Positions 33,020 through 41,232 of a stretch of DNA of 64,000 nt are shown in pieces. The stretch's first letter is position 1, and the number at the start of each line of letters is the position of its first letter. The position numbers and the translations under genes were made by a program. The notes under the pieces were generated by a model that saw only the letters and a list, made by a program, of their open reading frames with translations, was not told the origin of the DNA and did not search any database. This DNA comes from a virus: positions 1 to 64,000 of the IMG/VR virus record IMGVR_UViG_3300033145_001546; one strand, given 5' to 3'.

Positions 33020-33116
33020 CTGATATTGAATTCGCCATCGTATATCAGTAAAAAAGGCATTATAGGGTGCAGGCCACTTGTCATGGGCTTTCGGGCGAAT
33101 TCACCGTGACAGGTGG
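33020..33116 (+). ncRNA. Predicted kissing-loop leader RNA
   Basis: Two hairpins face each other. Hairpin 1 pairs CTGATAT (33020-33026) with ATATCAG (33042-33048). Hairpin 2 pairs CCACTTGTCATGG (33074-33086) with CCGTGACAGGTGG (33104-33116), 13 pairs with two G-U. The loop of the first holds TGAATTCGCC (33027-33036), exactly complementary to GGCGAATTCA (33094-33103) in the loop of the second, giving ten loop-loop pairs. The start codon of the next gene is only 22 bases after the second hairpin, so it could control its translation. The DNA could alternatively be an operator or origin. Confidence 0.55.
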
Positions 33117-33138
33117 TTTCTATATATAGAGGTGTGAT

Positions 33139-33882
33139 ATGAAATCCAAAGAACCTGTAGAAAGGGACTTCAAAGGTGTTTGGATTCCCAAGCATATATA
33201 TGAGAACAAACACCTTAGCTGGACGGAGAAGATACTATTGGTGGAAATAGGAAACTTAGACCACGGAGAAGGCTGCTTTGCCTCCAATCAGTATCTTGCA
33301 GACTTCCTACACAAATCTGAAAGCCAGGTGGCCAACCTCATTAGTAAATTAAGGAAAGAGGGTTTCTTAAAAAATAGGAAATTTGATGGTCGAAAAAGAC
33401 ACATCAGCCTTACTAAAAACCGTAAACCAGCTTTACGGAAAACCGGAGCTATAGTAAAAGAGTATAGTAAAACAGTCGCGGGTAAAACCCACGACAAATT
33501 GATACCTTCCAAAAAACCATCCAATAAGTCTTTTAGTAAGTCATGTGCCCAGAGGTTAGAAAAAACCATCCGAGAGAAAAGGAAAATCTTCAGGAAGGTA
33601 GACCAGAAAAAATGGGCCCAGCATTTTTGTAAACTAAGAATGGAGTATCATCTTAAAAAAAGTCGTGTCACTTCTGTGTTGAAATGGTACATTGCTCATT
33701 TCGGAGAAGAATTTGTGCCTGTAGCTTATTCGGCCAAGACTTTTTGTGATAAGTTCTTTCAAATAGAAGATGCCAGAAACCGTTATAATAAAGACGTTGA
33801 TGAGGGCCGAACAGCCCCTAAAGTTGTAGGCAAAAGGACTCGAATGAAACCTATCACTTCTGCACATCAAGGATATGAATGA
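33139..33882 (+). CDS. Replication initiator-like protein (winged HTH)
   Basis: 247 residues. The N-terminal part is the HTH_36/DnaD-like wing: IPKHIYENKHLSWTEKILLV, then NQYLADFLHKSESQVANLI, SKLRKEGFLKNRKFD. The middle is Lys/Ser-rich and the C-terminal helices are basic, like phage replisome organisers. It directly precedes the DnaB-like helicase (ATGA overlap), suggesting a helicase loader or origin-binding role. The predicted RNA structure in its leader may regulate it. Confidence 0.7.
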   Translation: MKSKEPVERDFKGVWIPKHIYENKHLSWTEKILLVEIGNLDHGEGCFASNQYLADFLHKSESQVANLISKLRKEGFLKNRKFDGRKRHISLTKNRKPALRKTGAIVKEYSKTVAGKTHDKLIPSKKPSNKSFSKSCAQRLEKTIREKRKIFRKVDQKKWAQHFCKLRMEYHLKKSRVTSVLKWYIAHFGEEFVPVAYSAKTFCDKFFQIEDARNRYNKDVDEGRTAPKVVGKRTRMKPITSAHQGYE

Positions 33883-35273
33883 GAATAGAAAAGAAAACGA
33901 ATAATGATGAGAGACGAGTATTGACCGGCATGATTGTAGATAAGATTGTGCTGGGTAGGATATACGCCAAATACGAACCGGGGATGTTTCAATCCAAATG
34001 GGCCAACCTTATAGCCCGATGGTGCGTGAAGTATTATAAAAAGTATGAGAAAGCACCGCTGAATCAAATCGAGGAATTGTACGAAAGATGGTCCACTAAG
34101 TCTAAAGACAAACACACCATCAATCTTATGGAAAGGTTTTTGGGTGGACTGTCGGATGAGTACGAGCAGGCCGAAAAAGAATCCAACAGTGATTATCTTA
34201 TAGACTTGGCAGGACGTCATTTCAATCAGGTCAAGATTAAAAGATTGATGGAGGAGATGGAAAGCAGTCTGGATGACGGGACGCCTGAAAAAGCAGCTGA
34301 AATGGTTGCCTCTTATAATCAAATTGAGATGGGTGTAGGGGAGGGGATAGACATATTACAAGACAAGGAGGCCATACGTGAGGCCTTTTTGGATAAGCAA
34401 GAACCGTTGATAACATATCCGGGGGCGTTGGGAAGGTTCTTCAAGCCTGCATTAGAACGGGATGCCTTTGTAGCTTTCGTAGGTCCCGACAAGGTAGGCA
34501 AGTCTTTTTGGCTGATAGACATATCCTATCGAGCCATGACACAGCGCAAGAGAGTAGCTTATTTTGAGGCTGGGGACCAGAGTAAAAATCAAGTTATGAG
34601 ACGACTGATGACCCGAATTAGCAAACGTCCGATATATCCGTGTACGGTGGACATTCCTACATCTATAGAATTCGATAAGGAAACCAGACAGGCTCTGGTG
34701 GATTGGAACTCACAACCCTTTAAGAAAAAGATGTCTTGGCAGCATGCTTATAAAAAATGTAAAAAACTTATGAGGATAAAAGTTAAAAGCAAGGAATCCT
34801 ATTTCAAATTATCGTGCCATCCCAATTCCACTTTGTCCATAAGAATTATTCAAAGCATTCTTCAAAACTGGGCCAGAGATGGATGGGTGCCAGATGTTAT
34901 CGTGATAGACTACGCTGATATATTAGATATGAGTCATCCAAAGTTAGAGGGCCGGGACCTAATTGACGAGACGTGGAAGAGATTGCGTTCTATGTCACAA
35001 ATATATCACTGCCTGGTAGTTACAGCCACGCAGAGTGATGCAGCAGCCTATGGCACACGAGTCATCACTAAAGAGAATTTCTCAGGTGACAAGCGAAAGA
35101 ATGCACATGTGACAGGAATGATAGGTTTGAATCAGACAGATGCAGAAAAAAAGGACGGTGTAACCCGATTGAATTGGGTAGTACTCCGGGAGGGAAAATT
35201 TAGGGAAACCAAATGTGTACATGTGGCTGGGTGTCTGGGTGTAGCCAACCCTGCAATTAGAAGTTGTTGGTAA
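33879..35273 (+). CDS. Replicative DNA helicase (DnaB-like)
   Basis: 464 residues. The N-terminal domain is helical. Walker A is GPDKVGKSF (residues 202-210) after FVAFV, Walker B VIVIDYADIL, and there is a C-terminal arginine region with VVTATQSDAAAYGT and WVVLREGKFRE. This is the DnaB/RecA-like core. The link between Walker A and B is long and Cys/Lys-rich (HAYKKCKKLM, YFKLSCHPN). The primase, initiator and helicase genes stand together as a replication operon. Confidence 0.85.
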   Translation: MRIEKKTNNDERRVLTGMIVDKIVLGRIYAKYEPGMFQSKWANLIARWCVKYYKKYEKAPLNQIEELYERWSTKSKDKHTINLMERFLGGLSDEYEQAEKESNSDYLIDLAGRHFNQVKIKRLMEEMESSLDDGTPEKAAEMVASYNQIEMGVGEGIDILQDKEAIREAFLDKQEPLITYPGALGRFFKPALERDAFVAFVGPDKVGKSFWLIDISYRAMTQRKRVAYFEAGDQSKNQVMRRLMTRISKRPIYPCTVDIPTSIEFDKETRQALVDWNSQPFKKKMSWQHAYKKCKKLMRIKVKSKESYFKLSCHPNSTLSIRIIQSILQNWARDGWVPDVIVIDYADILDMSHPKLEGRDLIDETWKRLRSMSQIYHCLVVTATQSDAAAYGTRVITKENFSGDKRKNAHVTGMIGLNQTDAEKKDGVTRLNWVVLREGKFRETKCVHVAGCLGVANPAIRSCW

Positions 35274-35290
35274 ATTGAAAGGAAAAGAAA

Positions 35291-35677
35291 ATGTACCGAC
35301 TTAAAGCAATAAGATATGGTGTTGAGGATTTTGCCCGGAATTTTGAGAACAAAGCTGCTGCCAAAGAAGCAGCCCAAGATGATTATGGGGAAGATGGAAT
35401 CCGGTGGAAAGTCAAACGAAATCAAAAGGGAAAAAAGGTAGGGGCCACATCAAGGGATTTGGGCCCTGTGATGTATGACATTACCAAGGTAGAGACCTTC
35501 CCAATAATGAAGATGGTCCCCTTTGTGCCCTACGAGCGCACTGTGAGAGATTTTGTTGAGGACATGATTTCCAAAGGCTGGAGGCCAAAGGAAGTCTATG
35601 CAATAGCTTTGGGCTGTCGTTGGAGGCACCATTTAGAGGCCGTAAAAGGGGTTCTTGAAGAATTTTCGGAAAATTAA
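35291..35677 (+). CDS. Hypothetical protein
   Basis: 128 residues starting MYRLKAIRYGVEDFARNFEN. The middle has RDLGPVMYDITKVETFPIM and the end a helix WRHHLEAVKGVLEEFSEN. It has the GAAAGGAAAAGAAA leader. No family is recognised. Confidence 0.6.
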   Translation: MYRLKAIRYGVEDFARNFENKAAAKEAAQDDYGEDGIRWKVKRNQKGKKVGATSRDLGPVMYDITKVETFPIMKMVPFVPYERTVRDFVEDMISKGWRPKEVYAIALGCRWRHHLEAVKGVLEEFSEN

Positions 35678-35702
35678 AAGATTTATCCACAACAAGTACA
35701 GA

Positions 35703-35717
35703 CTTTTTCCGATAATA
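35703..35717 (+). promoter_or_regulatory. Phage promoter motif copy B
   Basis: CTTTTTCCGATAATA preceded by GA, in the 101-base gap before the gene at 35,779. The surrounding GACTTTTTCCGATAATA (17 bases) is identical to copy C. Confidence 0.55.
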
Positions 35718-35778
35718 GATAACATAGATAGGACGAAAGAAAGAAGACAATTAAATTTAATTTGGAAAGGGCAAGACA

Positions 35779-36327
35779 GTGGCAAAAAAGACGAACAAAA
35801 TGAAAATCTCGCAGGAAAAGGCCGTGAGGGTGTTTGAGTACTTCGGCTTCAAAACAGCCGCCAAATGGACCCCAGAGAGGATGACGGAGAAGCTGATTAC
35901 CCTCATCGAGTCTCTGGATCCCAAAACCAAGTTCAAGAGTAAGAAGGTCAAGGCTCTCTGCCTGGAACTTGCTGCCGCCGACAAGATTGTGGTGTCGGCC
36001 AAGAAAAAGGATGCCGACGAGGACGAGAAGGATACCAGCAAGGAGGGTAAGGACAAGAAGGGCAAGGGCAAGGACAAAAAGAAAGCCCCCGCCAAGAAGA
36101 GGGGTATCACCCGTCTGGATGCTTCGGTGAAGGTGCTGAGAAGCATGAAGAAAAAAGGCCTGACAGTGGAAGAGGCCGTGGGTGAAGCCGATGCCCTTTA
36201 CGTGGAGAAGGGCGGTACGGCAAACATGAATGAGTCTGCGTACTCTTTCAAGTTGGCAGCACGGGTCCTTGAGGTGGCAGACATCGTCGTCTTTTCGGAA
36301 GACCGGAAGACGGTCAAGCCTGCCTAA
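35779..36327 (+). CDS. Hypothetical Lys-rich protein
   Basis: 182 residues from a GTG behind TTTGGAAAGGGCAAGACA. An N-terminal helical section (KISQEKAVRVFEYFGFKTAA) leads to a Lys/Asp low-complexity stretch (KKKDADEDEKDTSKEGKDK) and a second helical section. Base composition is richer in GC than its neighbours. No family is recognised. It is a single-gene unit, with a promoter motif before it and a terminator after it, which suggests it is strongly and independently expressed. Confidence 0.7.
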   Translation: MAKKTNKMKISQEKAVRVFEYFGFKTAAKWTPERMTEKLITLIESLDPKTKFKSKKVKALCLELAAADKIVVSAKKKDADEDEKDTSKEGKDKKGKGKDKKKAPAKKRGITRLDASVKVLRSMKKKGLTVEEAVGEADALYVEKGGTANMNESAYSFKLAARVLEVADIVVFSEDRKTVKPA

Positions 36328-36344
36328 AGGCCCCCACAATAGGG

Positions 36345-36398
36345 ATTGGTTTGGGTTGCTGTTGCTTTCCCTTCGGCAACCCAAACCCAATTTTTTTG
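36345..36398 (+). terminator. Strong intrinsic terminator
   Basis: TTGG-TTTGGGTTGC and GGCAACCCAAA-C-CCAA pair in a 14-base stem with one bulged C around the loop TGTTGCTTTCCCTTC, followed by TTTTTTTG. It ends the transcript of the preceding gene. Confidence 0.85.
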
Positions 36399-36432
36399 TT
36401 TGCTAATTTTGTGGCGTGGTTGGGACCCAAAC

Positions 36433-37506
36433 GTGAAAAATAAATCTACAACACGGACGTATGGTGCTGCAGTAAGTGTGCGAGGGGACTGTTTGTACTG
36501 TCCTCTTCCTTTAAGTATTGACTCATATTTCAATTGCCTAACCGATTGTCACCATTGTTATTCACGCCGATTAAACCGCACGTGGGGCACAGACCTTAGA
36601 CCTGCCGACCCGGAACAAGTGCGAAAGAAACTTGAAAATGGATTGAAAAATAAAAATCCCCGGTCATCATTGGCTTGGGCTTTGAGACATAAGAAAACCT
36701 TGCGATTAGGCAACCGCACTGATCCATACCAAGATGCAGAAATGGAACATGAAGTTACTCGTAGGATTCTCAGACATTTGATTGATTTGGAGTGGACCTT
36801 TGTTATTCAAACTAAATTCTTAAACAACATGACACGGGATTGGGAACTGTTACAAGAGGCGGCAAAGAAGGAACTGCTAATTGTCATGCCTATCATAACG
36901 CCGGGGGGCTCATACGATTGGAAGGTGTTGGAAAGAAAGAGGACTTCATCCATTGCTACCAGATTAAACATTATCCGCCAAATGATAGATGCTGGTTGGC
37001 ACGTGGGGGTGAATGGAGAGCCTTTCATTCCCGGACTTCATACCATACATCAATTCCAAAAGATAATAAGACGATTGAAAGAGGTCGGGGTGTGTAGTTA
37101 TAATACCTATAATCTCCACCTCAATGACTACGTGGCCAAGCAGTTGCATTCTATCGGATTAGACATCGAGAAAATATGGACGATGAATCAGGATAAGAAC
37201 TGGGCCCCAATTCAAAAGGAACTCTGTTGCATAGCCCAACAGGAAGGAATGATTTTAGGATGCCCTGATTTCGTCAATACTGGACCGGATTGGAGGGAAC
37301 GAACTAACACGTGTTGTGGCATCCGGGTCCCAAATCCGTCCAAGTTCAATACCCATACTTGGAAACGACGATTGCAACGGGGGAAACCTGCCAACAGAGT
37401 TTTGAGAGGGACGTGGGAGGGGATAGGAGATAAGGAATTAGGCAAAAAGATAGTCAAGGGTGTGCCTTGCGATAATTATACGATGAAAGACGCAGGAATG
37501 ATTTGA
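36433..37506 (+). CDS. Radical SAM protein (SPL-like) 1
   Basis: 357 residues from a GTG at 36433; an upstream in-frame start would lie in the terminator. The cluster motif is C35-x3-C39-x2-C42 (NCLTDCHHCYS) with an SPL-type RRLNRTWG after it. Later segments (LGNRTDPYQDAE, FVIQTKFLNN, VMPIITPGGSYD) match the SPL/radical SAM barrel. No B12 or SPASM domain is visible; the end is KGVPCDNYTMKDAGMI. It is followed, with a four-base overlap, by the PLP enzyme, suggesting a shared pathway. The start and ribosome site are uncertain. Confidence 0.75.
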   Translation: MKNKSTTRTYGAAVSVRGDCLYCPLPLSIDSYFNCLTDCHHCYSRRLNRTWGTDLRPADPEQVRKKLENGLKNKNPRSSLAWALRHKKTLRLGNRTDPYQDAEMEHEVTRRILRHLIDLEWTFVIQTKFLNNMTRDWELLQEAAKKELLIVMPIITPGGSYDWKVLERKRTSSIATRLNIIRQMIDAGWHVGVNGEPFIPGLHTIHQFQKIIRRLKEVGVCSYNTYNLHLNDYVAKQLHSIGLDIEKIWTMNQDKNWAPIQKELCCIAQQEGMILGCPDFVNTGPDWRERTNTCCGIRVPNPSKFNTHTWKRRLQRGKPANRVLRGTWEGIGDKELGKKIVKGVPCDNYTMKDAGMI

Positions 37507-38366
37507 TAAGAAAAAATACTCCAATTGAAACTTACGATGTCCGGGGAAGGACGGTGTATGTTAAAAGGGAGGACCTGTGCACTGAGCCTCCAGGTCCCCC
37601 TTTTAGCAAATGCCGGGGGCTGTATGCCAAATTGAAAAAGATGCGGGACGAGGGCGTGGAAGTAGTTGGTTATGTAGAGACCCCAATTTCGATGGCGGGC
37701 TGGGGTGTGGCGTGGATAGCAAAAAAATTAGGTTTGAAAGCTGTAATCTTTGATCCACAATACCTCCACACACCCCCCGCCACCATTTTGATACATAGAG
37801 AAAAGTGGAAACAATACAACCCTGATATTATCCCCATTACAGCTGGAATGACCTGTGTGAATCAGCACATTGCAAAGAAGATGCTGAAAAAAGAGTATGG
37901 ACGGAAAGCTGTGATGCTTCCTATCGGCATCCCTTTTCAAGAGACAATAGAGGAAACGAGCAAAGAATTTCTGCGACTCGTAGGAAAAAAACCATGGTTA
38001 TTTCTTAAGCATATTGTGGTTTGTGTGGGGTCCGGAACGATTTGTTCCGGGCTGTTGAAAGCCCTGCAAGGAATAGGAGGAGATATAGAATTGATAGGGG
38101 TGATGGCCTACGATAAAAATATGAGGAAGAAAAGGAAGTCTATTTTCATCAAAGCTGGGGCGAAGGACCAAGGCACCCTTTTCCCCTCCAAAGTAGATTT
38201 CAGATTAGTAAATGAGAAATGGGAATACACCGAATCGTCAACTGTTGACTGCCCTTTCCCTTGTCATGCTTACTACGACTTGAAAGCATGGGAATGGCTG
38301 GTGAAGAATATTCACACTTTGAAAGGGACAGTACTGTTTTGGAATATAGGGAGTGAAGCAGTGTGA
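37503..38366 (+). CDS. PLP-dependent enzyme (fold type II, ACC deaminase-like)
   Basis: 287 residues. The opening VYVKREDLC then FSKCRGLYAKLKKM places Lys36 where D-cysteine desulfhydrase/ACC deaminase relatives hold the catalytic Lys (NKxRKL). The Ser-rich contact SMAGWGVAWIAKKLGLKAVI and the phosphate-binding GSGTICSGL follow. Such enzymes act on small amino acids. It overlaps the radical SAM gene before and the split radical SAM gene after by four bases each, so the three are translated together. Function in the phage is unknown; a role in base or nucleotide modification is possible. Confidence 0.72.
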   Translation: MIRKNTPIETYDVRGRTVYVKREDLCTEPPGPPFSKCRGLYAKLKKMRDEGVEVVGYVETPISMAGWGVAWIAKKLGLKAVIFDPQYLHTPPATILIHREKWKQYNPDIIPITAGMTCVNQHIAKKMLKKEYGRKAVMLPIGIPFQETIEETSKEFLRLVGKKPWLFLKHIVVCVGSGTICSGLLKALQGIGGDIELIGVMAYDKNMRKKRKSIFIKAGAKDQGTLFPSKVDFRLVNEKWEYTESSTVDCPFPCHAYYDLKAWEWLVKNIHTLKGTVLFWNIGSEAV

Positions 38367-39601
38367 GTTATTATGACCTGAGAGCCGAAGTTGCTAAAAT
38401 CATACCCCGTGTGCAATCTCTACGCACTAAGAAGCAGGCCCCCAAGCCTGTAAAGGAAAAGGGACGCAAAAGTGGGTACTCCGAATTCAAGCTCAATGTT
38501 GGAAATTGGGTAAAGCAAGAGCGATTGTTGAACACACAAGAGGTTAATTCCTTTGTCGAGGTAAGTTGTAGGGCCGCAGCCTGTCCCATGCCATTGAATT
38601 TGGATGTATGGGATGGGCTGCTTTGTGTTGCAAAGGGACAAATGATAACTACTCAGAGAGGTGAAAAAAGAATCGAGGACGTAAAAGTCGGAGACATGGT
38701 ATTATCCTTTAATGAGTCTTCTAAAATTTTGGAATGGAAGGAAGTCATCCAAACAAATTCGACAATCAAAAGAAATATGATAGACATCGAAACGGAAAAA
38801 GGAATTCTGACAGTAACAGCGGACCACCCTGTTTATACTCAAAGGGGATGGATTGGGGCGGGGGACTTAAAAGAAACTGATTATATTTACGAGCAAGCCA
38901 AAAAAATACCTTGGAACAAAGGAATCCCCAGAACTCTAAAGGAAAAAAAGAACATCAGTAGTGGTATATCTAAAGAATCCCGAATGAAAAGCTCCAAGCG
39001 AATGAAACATCTTTGGAAAAAGGGAAAATACAAAGATCATGTGGGGAAAACTAATCCATCTAAAAGGCCCGAAGTTGCTCGTAAAATAGGGGAAGCTAAC
39101 CACAGAAGAAAAGTGACCGAAGTTACGAGAGAAAAGATAAGACAAAGTAAATTGGGAAAACCTGGTCCTGCTGTTTCGGAAAAGACTAAAAAATTATATT
39201 CCGAAAGAATGAAACGGGACAATCCTATGCATAGAAAGGAAGTATTAGAAAATCATCCCGTATTAAAGACGGGCAGATATTACATATCTCAGGGAGAGAA
39301 AACTTTATCAATCTTATTTCAAAAAATGAAATTGAAATATAAGCACCAAAAACAAATGGCGAAAGAGATTGGTTATTACACAGTTGATTTTTTCTTTCCT
39401 AAATATAATAAGATCATAGAATTCGACGGACATCAAAGTCATAGAGAGCATCCCGAAAAGGACGAAAAAAGGGATGCTTATATAAAAAAACGCTATGGAT
39501 ACACTACTTTGAGGATAGTTCCAATGGAATTAAATAATACGAATCGACCTAAATTGCTCTCCAAAATAAGGAATTTTCTGGATGGAGTTGAAGAGGCTTA
39601 A
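38363..39601 (+). CDS. Radical SAM protein 2, N-extein plus split intein N-half and Vsr-like endonuclease
   Basis: 412 residues in three parts. Residues 1-87 are the N-extein of a radical SAM enzyme, ending LNLDVWDGLL. Residue C88 begins an intein: CVAKGQMITTQRGEKRIEDV is block A, and TVTADHPVYTQRGW (H155) block B. Residues about 180-300 are Lys/Arg-rich NUMOD-like repeats. Residues about 305-410 resemble a DUF559/Vsr endonuclease: VDFFFPKYNKIIEFDGHQSH, then a RD..., TTLRIVPMEL pattern. The frame stops at 39601. The intein C-half is supplied by the overlapping gene at 39582. Confidence 0.88.
   Translation: MSYYDLRAEVAKIIPRVQSLRTKKQAPKPVKEKGRKSGYSEFKLNVGNWVKQERLLNTQEVNSFVEVSCRAAACPMPLNLDVWDGLLCVAKGQMITTQRGEKRIEDVKVGDMVLSFNESSKILEWKEVIQTNSTIKRNMIDIETEKGILTVTADHPVYTQRGWIGAGDLKETDYIYEQAKKIPWNKGIPRTLKEKKNISSGISKESRMKSSKRMKHLWKKGKYKDHVGKTNPSKRPEVARKIGEANHRRKVTEVTREKIRQSKLGKPGPAVSEKTKKLYSERMKRDNPMHRKEVLENHPVLKTGRYYISQGEKTLSILFQKMKLKYKHQKQMAKEIGYYTVDFFFPKYNKIIEFDGHQSHREHPEKDEKRDAYIKKRYGYTTLRIVPMELNNTNRPKLLSKIRNFLDGVEEA
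38624..39601 (+). other. Intein N-half with homing endonuclease
   Basis: From C88 (codon 38624-38626) to the stop: the HINT N-segment, NUMOD-like basic repeats and a Vsr/DUF559-like nuclease domain. The nuclease is fused to the N-half rather than lying as a separate gene between the two halves. Confidence 0.85.
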
Positions 39602-39701
39602 AATCAAAAGTCTTCGTAAATATCGTAAGAAAACGACAGTTTATGATATTACGGTGAAAGATAATTCCAACTTTTTTGCCGGGGGAGTTTTGGTTCATAA
39701 T
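39582..39701 (+). other. Intein C-half (IntC, 40 residues)
   Basis: Length and composition match natural split IntC peptides: a short charged start, a DIxV strand, and a terminal VHN followed by Cys. The overlap of 20 bases with the IntN gene is in a different frame, so translation must reinitiate here. Confidence 0.85.
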
Positions 39702-40841
39702 TGCCCCTTCGGTTGTAAATATTGTTATGCAAATGCTTTCCGGGCCTCCCTATATACGGCATTCTTTGATAACGCCAAGACGATGGGCATGCGGCATTGC
39801 AATCCTAAGAAGTACAAAAAGGAAATGGACATCCTGCTAAAAGTCCGGGGCAAGGACCCACACGATATCAAAGGGGATGTAGCCAAGGCCATAGCAATGG
39901 AAATTCCTATCCGGTTTGGAATACGATTTGAGGACTTCTTGGCAGAGGAGGCCGAAGCAGGAATCAGCTTAGAGATGCTGGAGTATTTGGCTGATAATGA
40001 ATACCCACTAATGATAAACACCAAGGCCGATTTAGTAGGCAAGAAACGGTATGTCCGGGCCTTGTCCCGAAATAAAGGCAAGACAGCAGTTCATATTACT
40101 TTGATAAGTAGCAACGAGAAACTGTTGGCCGAATTAGAACCAGGGGCACCGACTTACGAAAGACGGATATGGGCAATGAAGAGACTATCTGATGCAGGGG
40201 TGAGAGTGGTAGCTCGGATAGAACCATACTTGCCTTTCTTGACAGATGATCCCTCAGAAGTGTCTATGTATATGGAAGACTTGAAAGCAATTGGTGTGAA
40301 ACACATCACTTTCGATGCTTATTCATACACAGCTAAAAATCCGGGCATCAAGCAATCTTTTGTCAACGCCGGGATAGATTACGAGAGGATGGTTTTGGTA
40401 GGTTGTGATTCTCAGGCATTGGGAAGTTTGATGCTGGGAGAATTCATGAAGATATTTCGGAAAAACGGGTTCAGCTGCTCCACCTTTGATATGGGGAATG
40501 CACCGGACAACGACGACTCTATATGTTGCGAGGTAGGGAACTGGTTTAAGGGTGGATATAACTATGGGTGTACTGTATACGCAGCCAGATTCATCAAGCA
40601 GCGTGGCAGTAAGAGCACTTCGTGGGGCGACTTTGAGGGTTGGGTGAATGAAAAAGGTGGATTCTTGTCCGAGACCTTAAAAAGAGAGGTGCACGAACTT
40701 TGGAACTGTCAGGGGAACAGTGCCTATTCGCATTCGTGGGCCAGAGGCATGGTAGCTGTAGGGAGCGACCGGAATGGGTTGGTTTGGAAATTCGATGATA
40801 GTGATTTTAGGCAGGACATTTTGGAGAATTTGAAAGGATAA
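39582..40841 (+). CDS. Radical SAM protein 2, split intein C-half plus C-extein
   Basis: 419 residues. Residues 1-40 form a typical IntC: MELKRLKIKSLRKYRKK then VYDITVKDNSNFFAGGVLVHN, ending in H39-N40. Residue 41 is the first C-extein residue, Cys, and is also the first Cys of the radical SAM cluster: C41-x3-C45-x2-C48 (CPFGCKYCYA). The rest is an SPL-like barrel (KADLVGKKRYVRALSRNKG, ITLISSNEKLL). AAGGAATTTTCTGG precedes the ATG, so it has its own ribosome site. Protein splicing in trans would join 87 and 379 residues into a 466-residue enzyme. The fractured enzyme is needed in one piece, since the cluster lies at the splice junction. Confidence 0.88.
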   Translation: MELKRLKIKSLRKYRKKTTVYDITVKDNSNFFAGGVLVHNCPFGCKYCYANAFRASLYTAFFDNAKTMGMRHCNPKKYKKEMDILLKVRGKDPHDIKGDVAKAIAMEIPIRFGIRFEDFLAEEAEAGISLEMLEYLADNEYPLMINTKADLVGKKRYVRALSRNKGKTAVHITLISSNEKLLAELEPGAPTYERRIWAMKRLSDAGVRVVARIEPYLPFLTDDPSEVSMYMEDLKAIGVKHITFDAYSYTAKNPGIKQSFVNAGIDYERMVLVGCDSQALGSLMLGEFMKIFRKNGFSCSTFDMGNAPDNDDSICCEVGNWFKGGYNYGCTVYAARFIKQRGSKSTSWGDFEGWVNEKGGFLSETLKREVHELWNCQGNSAYSHSWARGMVAVGSDRNGLVWKFDDSDFRQDILENLKG

Positions 40842-40845
40842 GAAG

Positions 40846-41232
40846 ATGAATAAGGAAAAAGACAAAAAATCGAATGCCGGTAAAGATTATGGAAAGGACG
40901 AATATAATTTCATATTTTTCTGTATGATTAGGAGTATCTTGCCTATAAACATTTGTAGAGCGTTGGGCAGAAAAAACGAGCAAGTCATCATTTCCGCTTT
41001 TCGTCGTATTTGCCTTGATGCCTCTGCTTATCAAAACAAGAAAATATATGAGTTGAAGCCCTGCACTGACAGACCCTATCTACACTTAAATGGGCCAGCT
41101 AAGTTCTTCATATATCAACAATGCATAGTCCGAATGAAAAGCATCCGATTAGTTTCCCAACAAACCAGCATTCCCATGAGTCTCATAAATAGACACATTG
41201 AAGAAGGTGAATATGTAAAGGAATTCAAATGA
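40846..41232 (+). CDS. Hypothetical protein
   Basis: 128 residues, basic, MNKEKDKKSNAGKDYGKDEY, then FCMIRSILPINICRALGRKN. Late section has RLVSQQTSIPMSLINRHIEE, which could be a helix-turn-helix. No family is recognised. It overlaps the next gene by four bases. Confidence 0.55.
   Translation: MNKEKDKKSNAGKDYGKDEYNFIFFCMIRSILPINICRALGRKNEQVIISAFRRICLDASAYQNKKIYELKPCTDRPYLHLNGPAKFFIYQQCIVRMKSIRLVSQQTSIPMSLINRHIEEGEYVKEFK

Noticed and set aside
33020-33116. Known riboswitch or self-cleaving ribozyme
   Set aside because: The core sequences of the classes I considered (preQ1, fluoride, c-di-GMP, glutamine, HDV-like, pistol, hammerhead) do not match.
36346-36432. Upstream start for the radical SAM protein at 36,346
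   Set aside because: This would put the start inside the stem of the strong terminator; GTG at 36433 is preferred.
38363-40841. The two radical SAM frames as a broken (pseudogene) intein
   Set aside because: The IntC frame has its own ribosome site and the length of a natural split IntC, and all HINT residues (Cys1, His in block B, His-Asn at the end, +1 Cys) are present.
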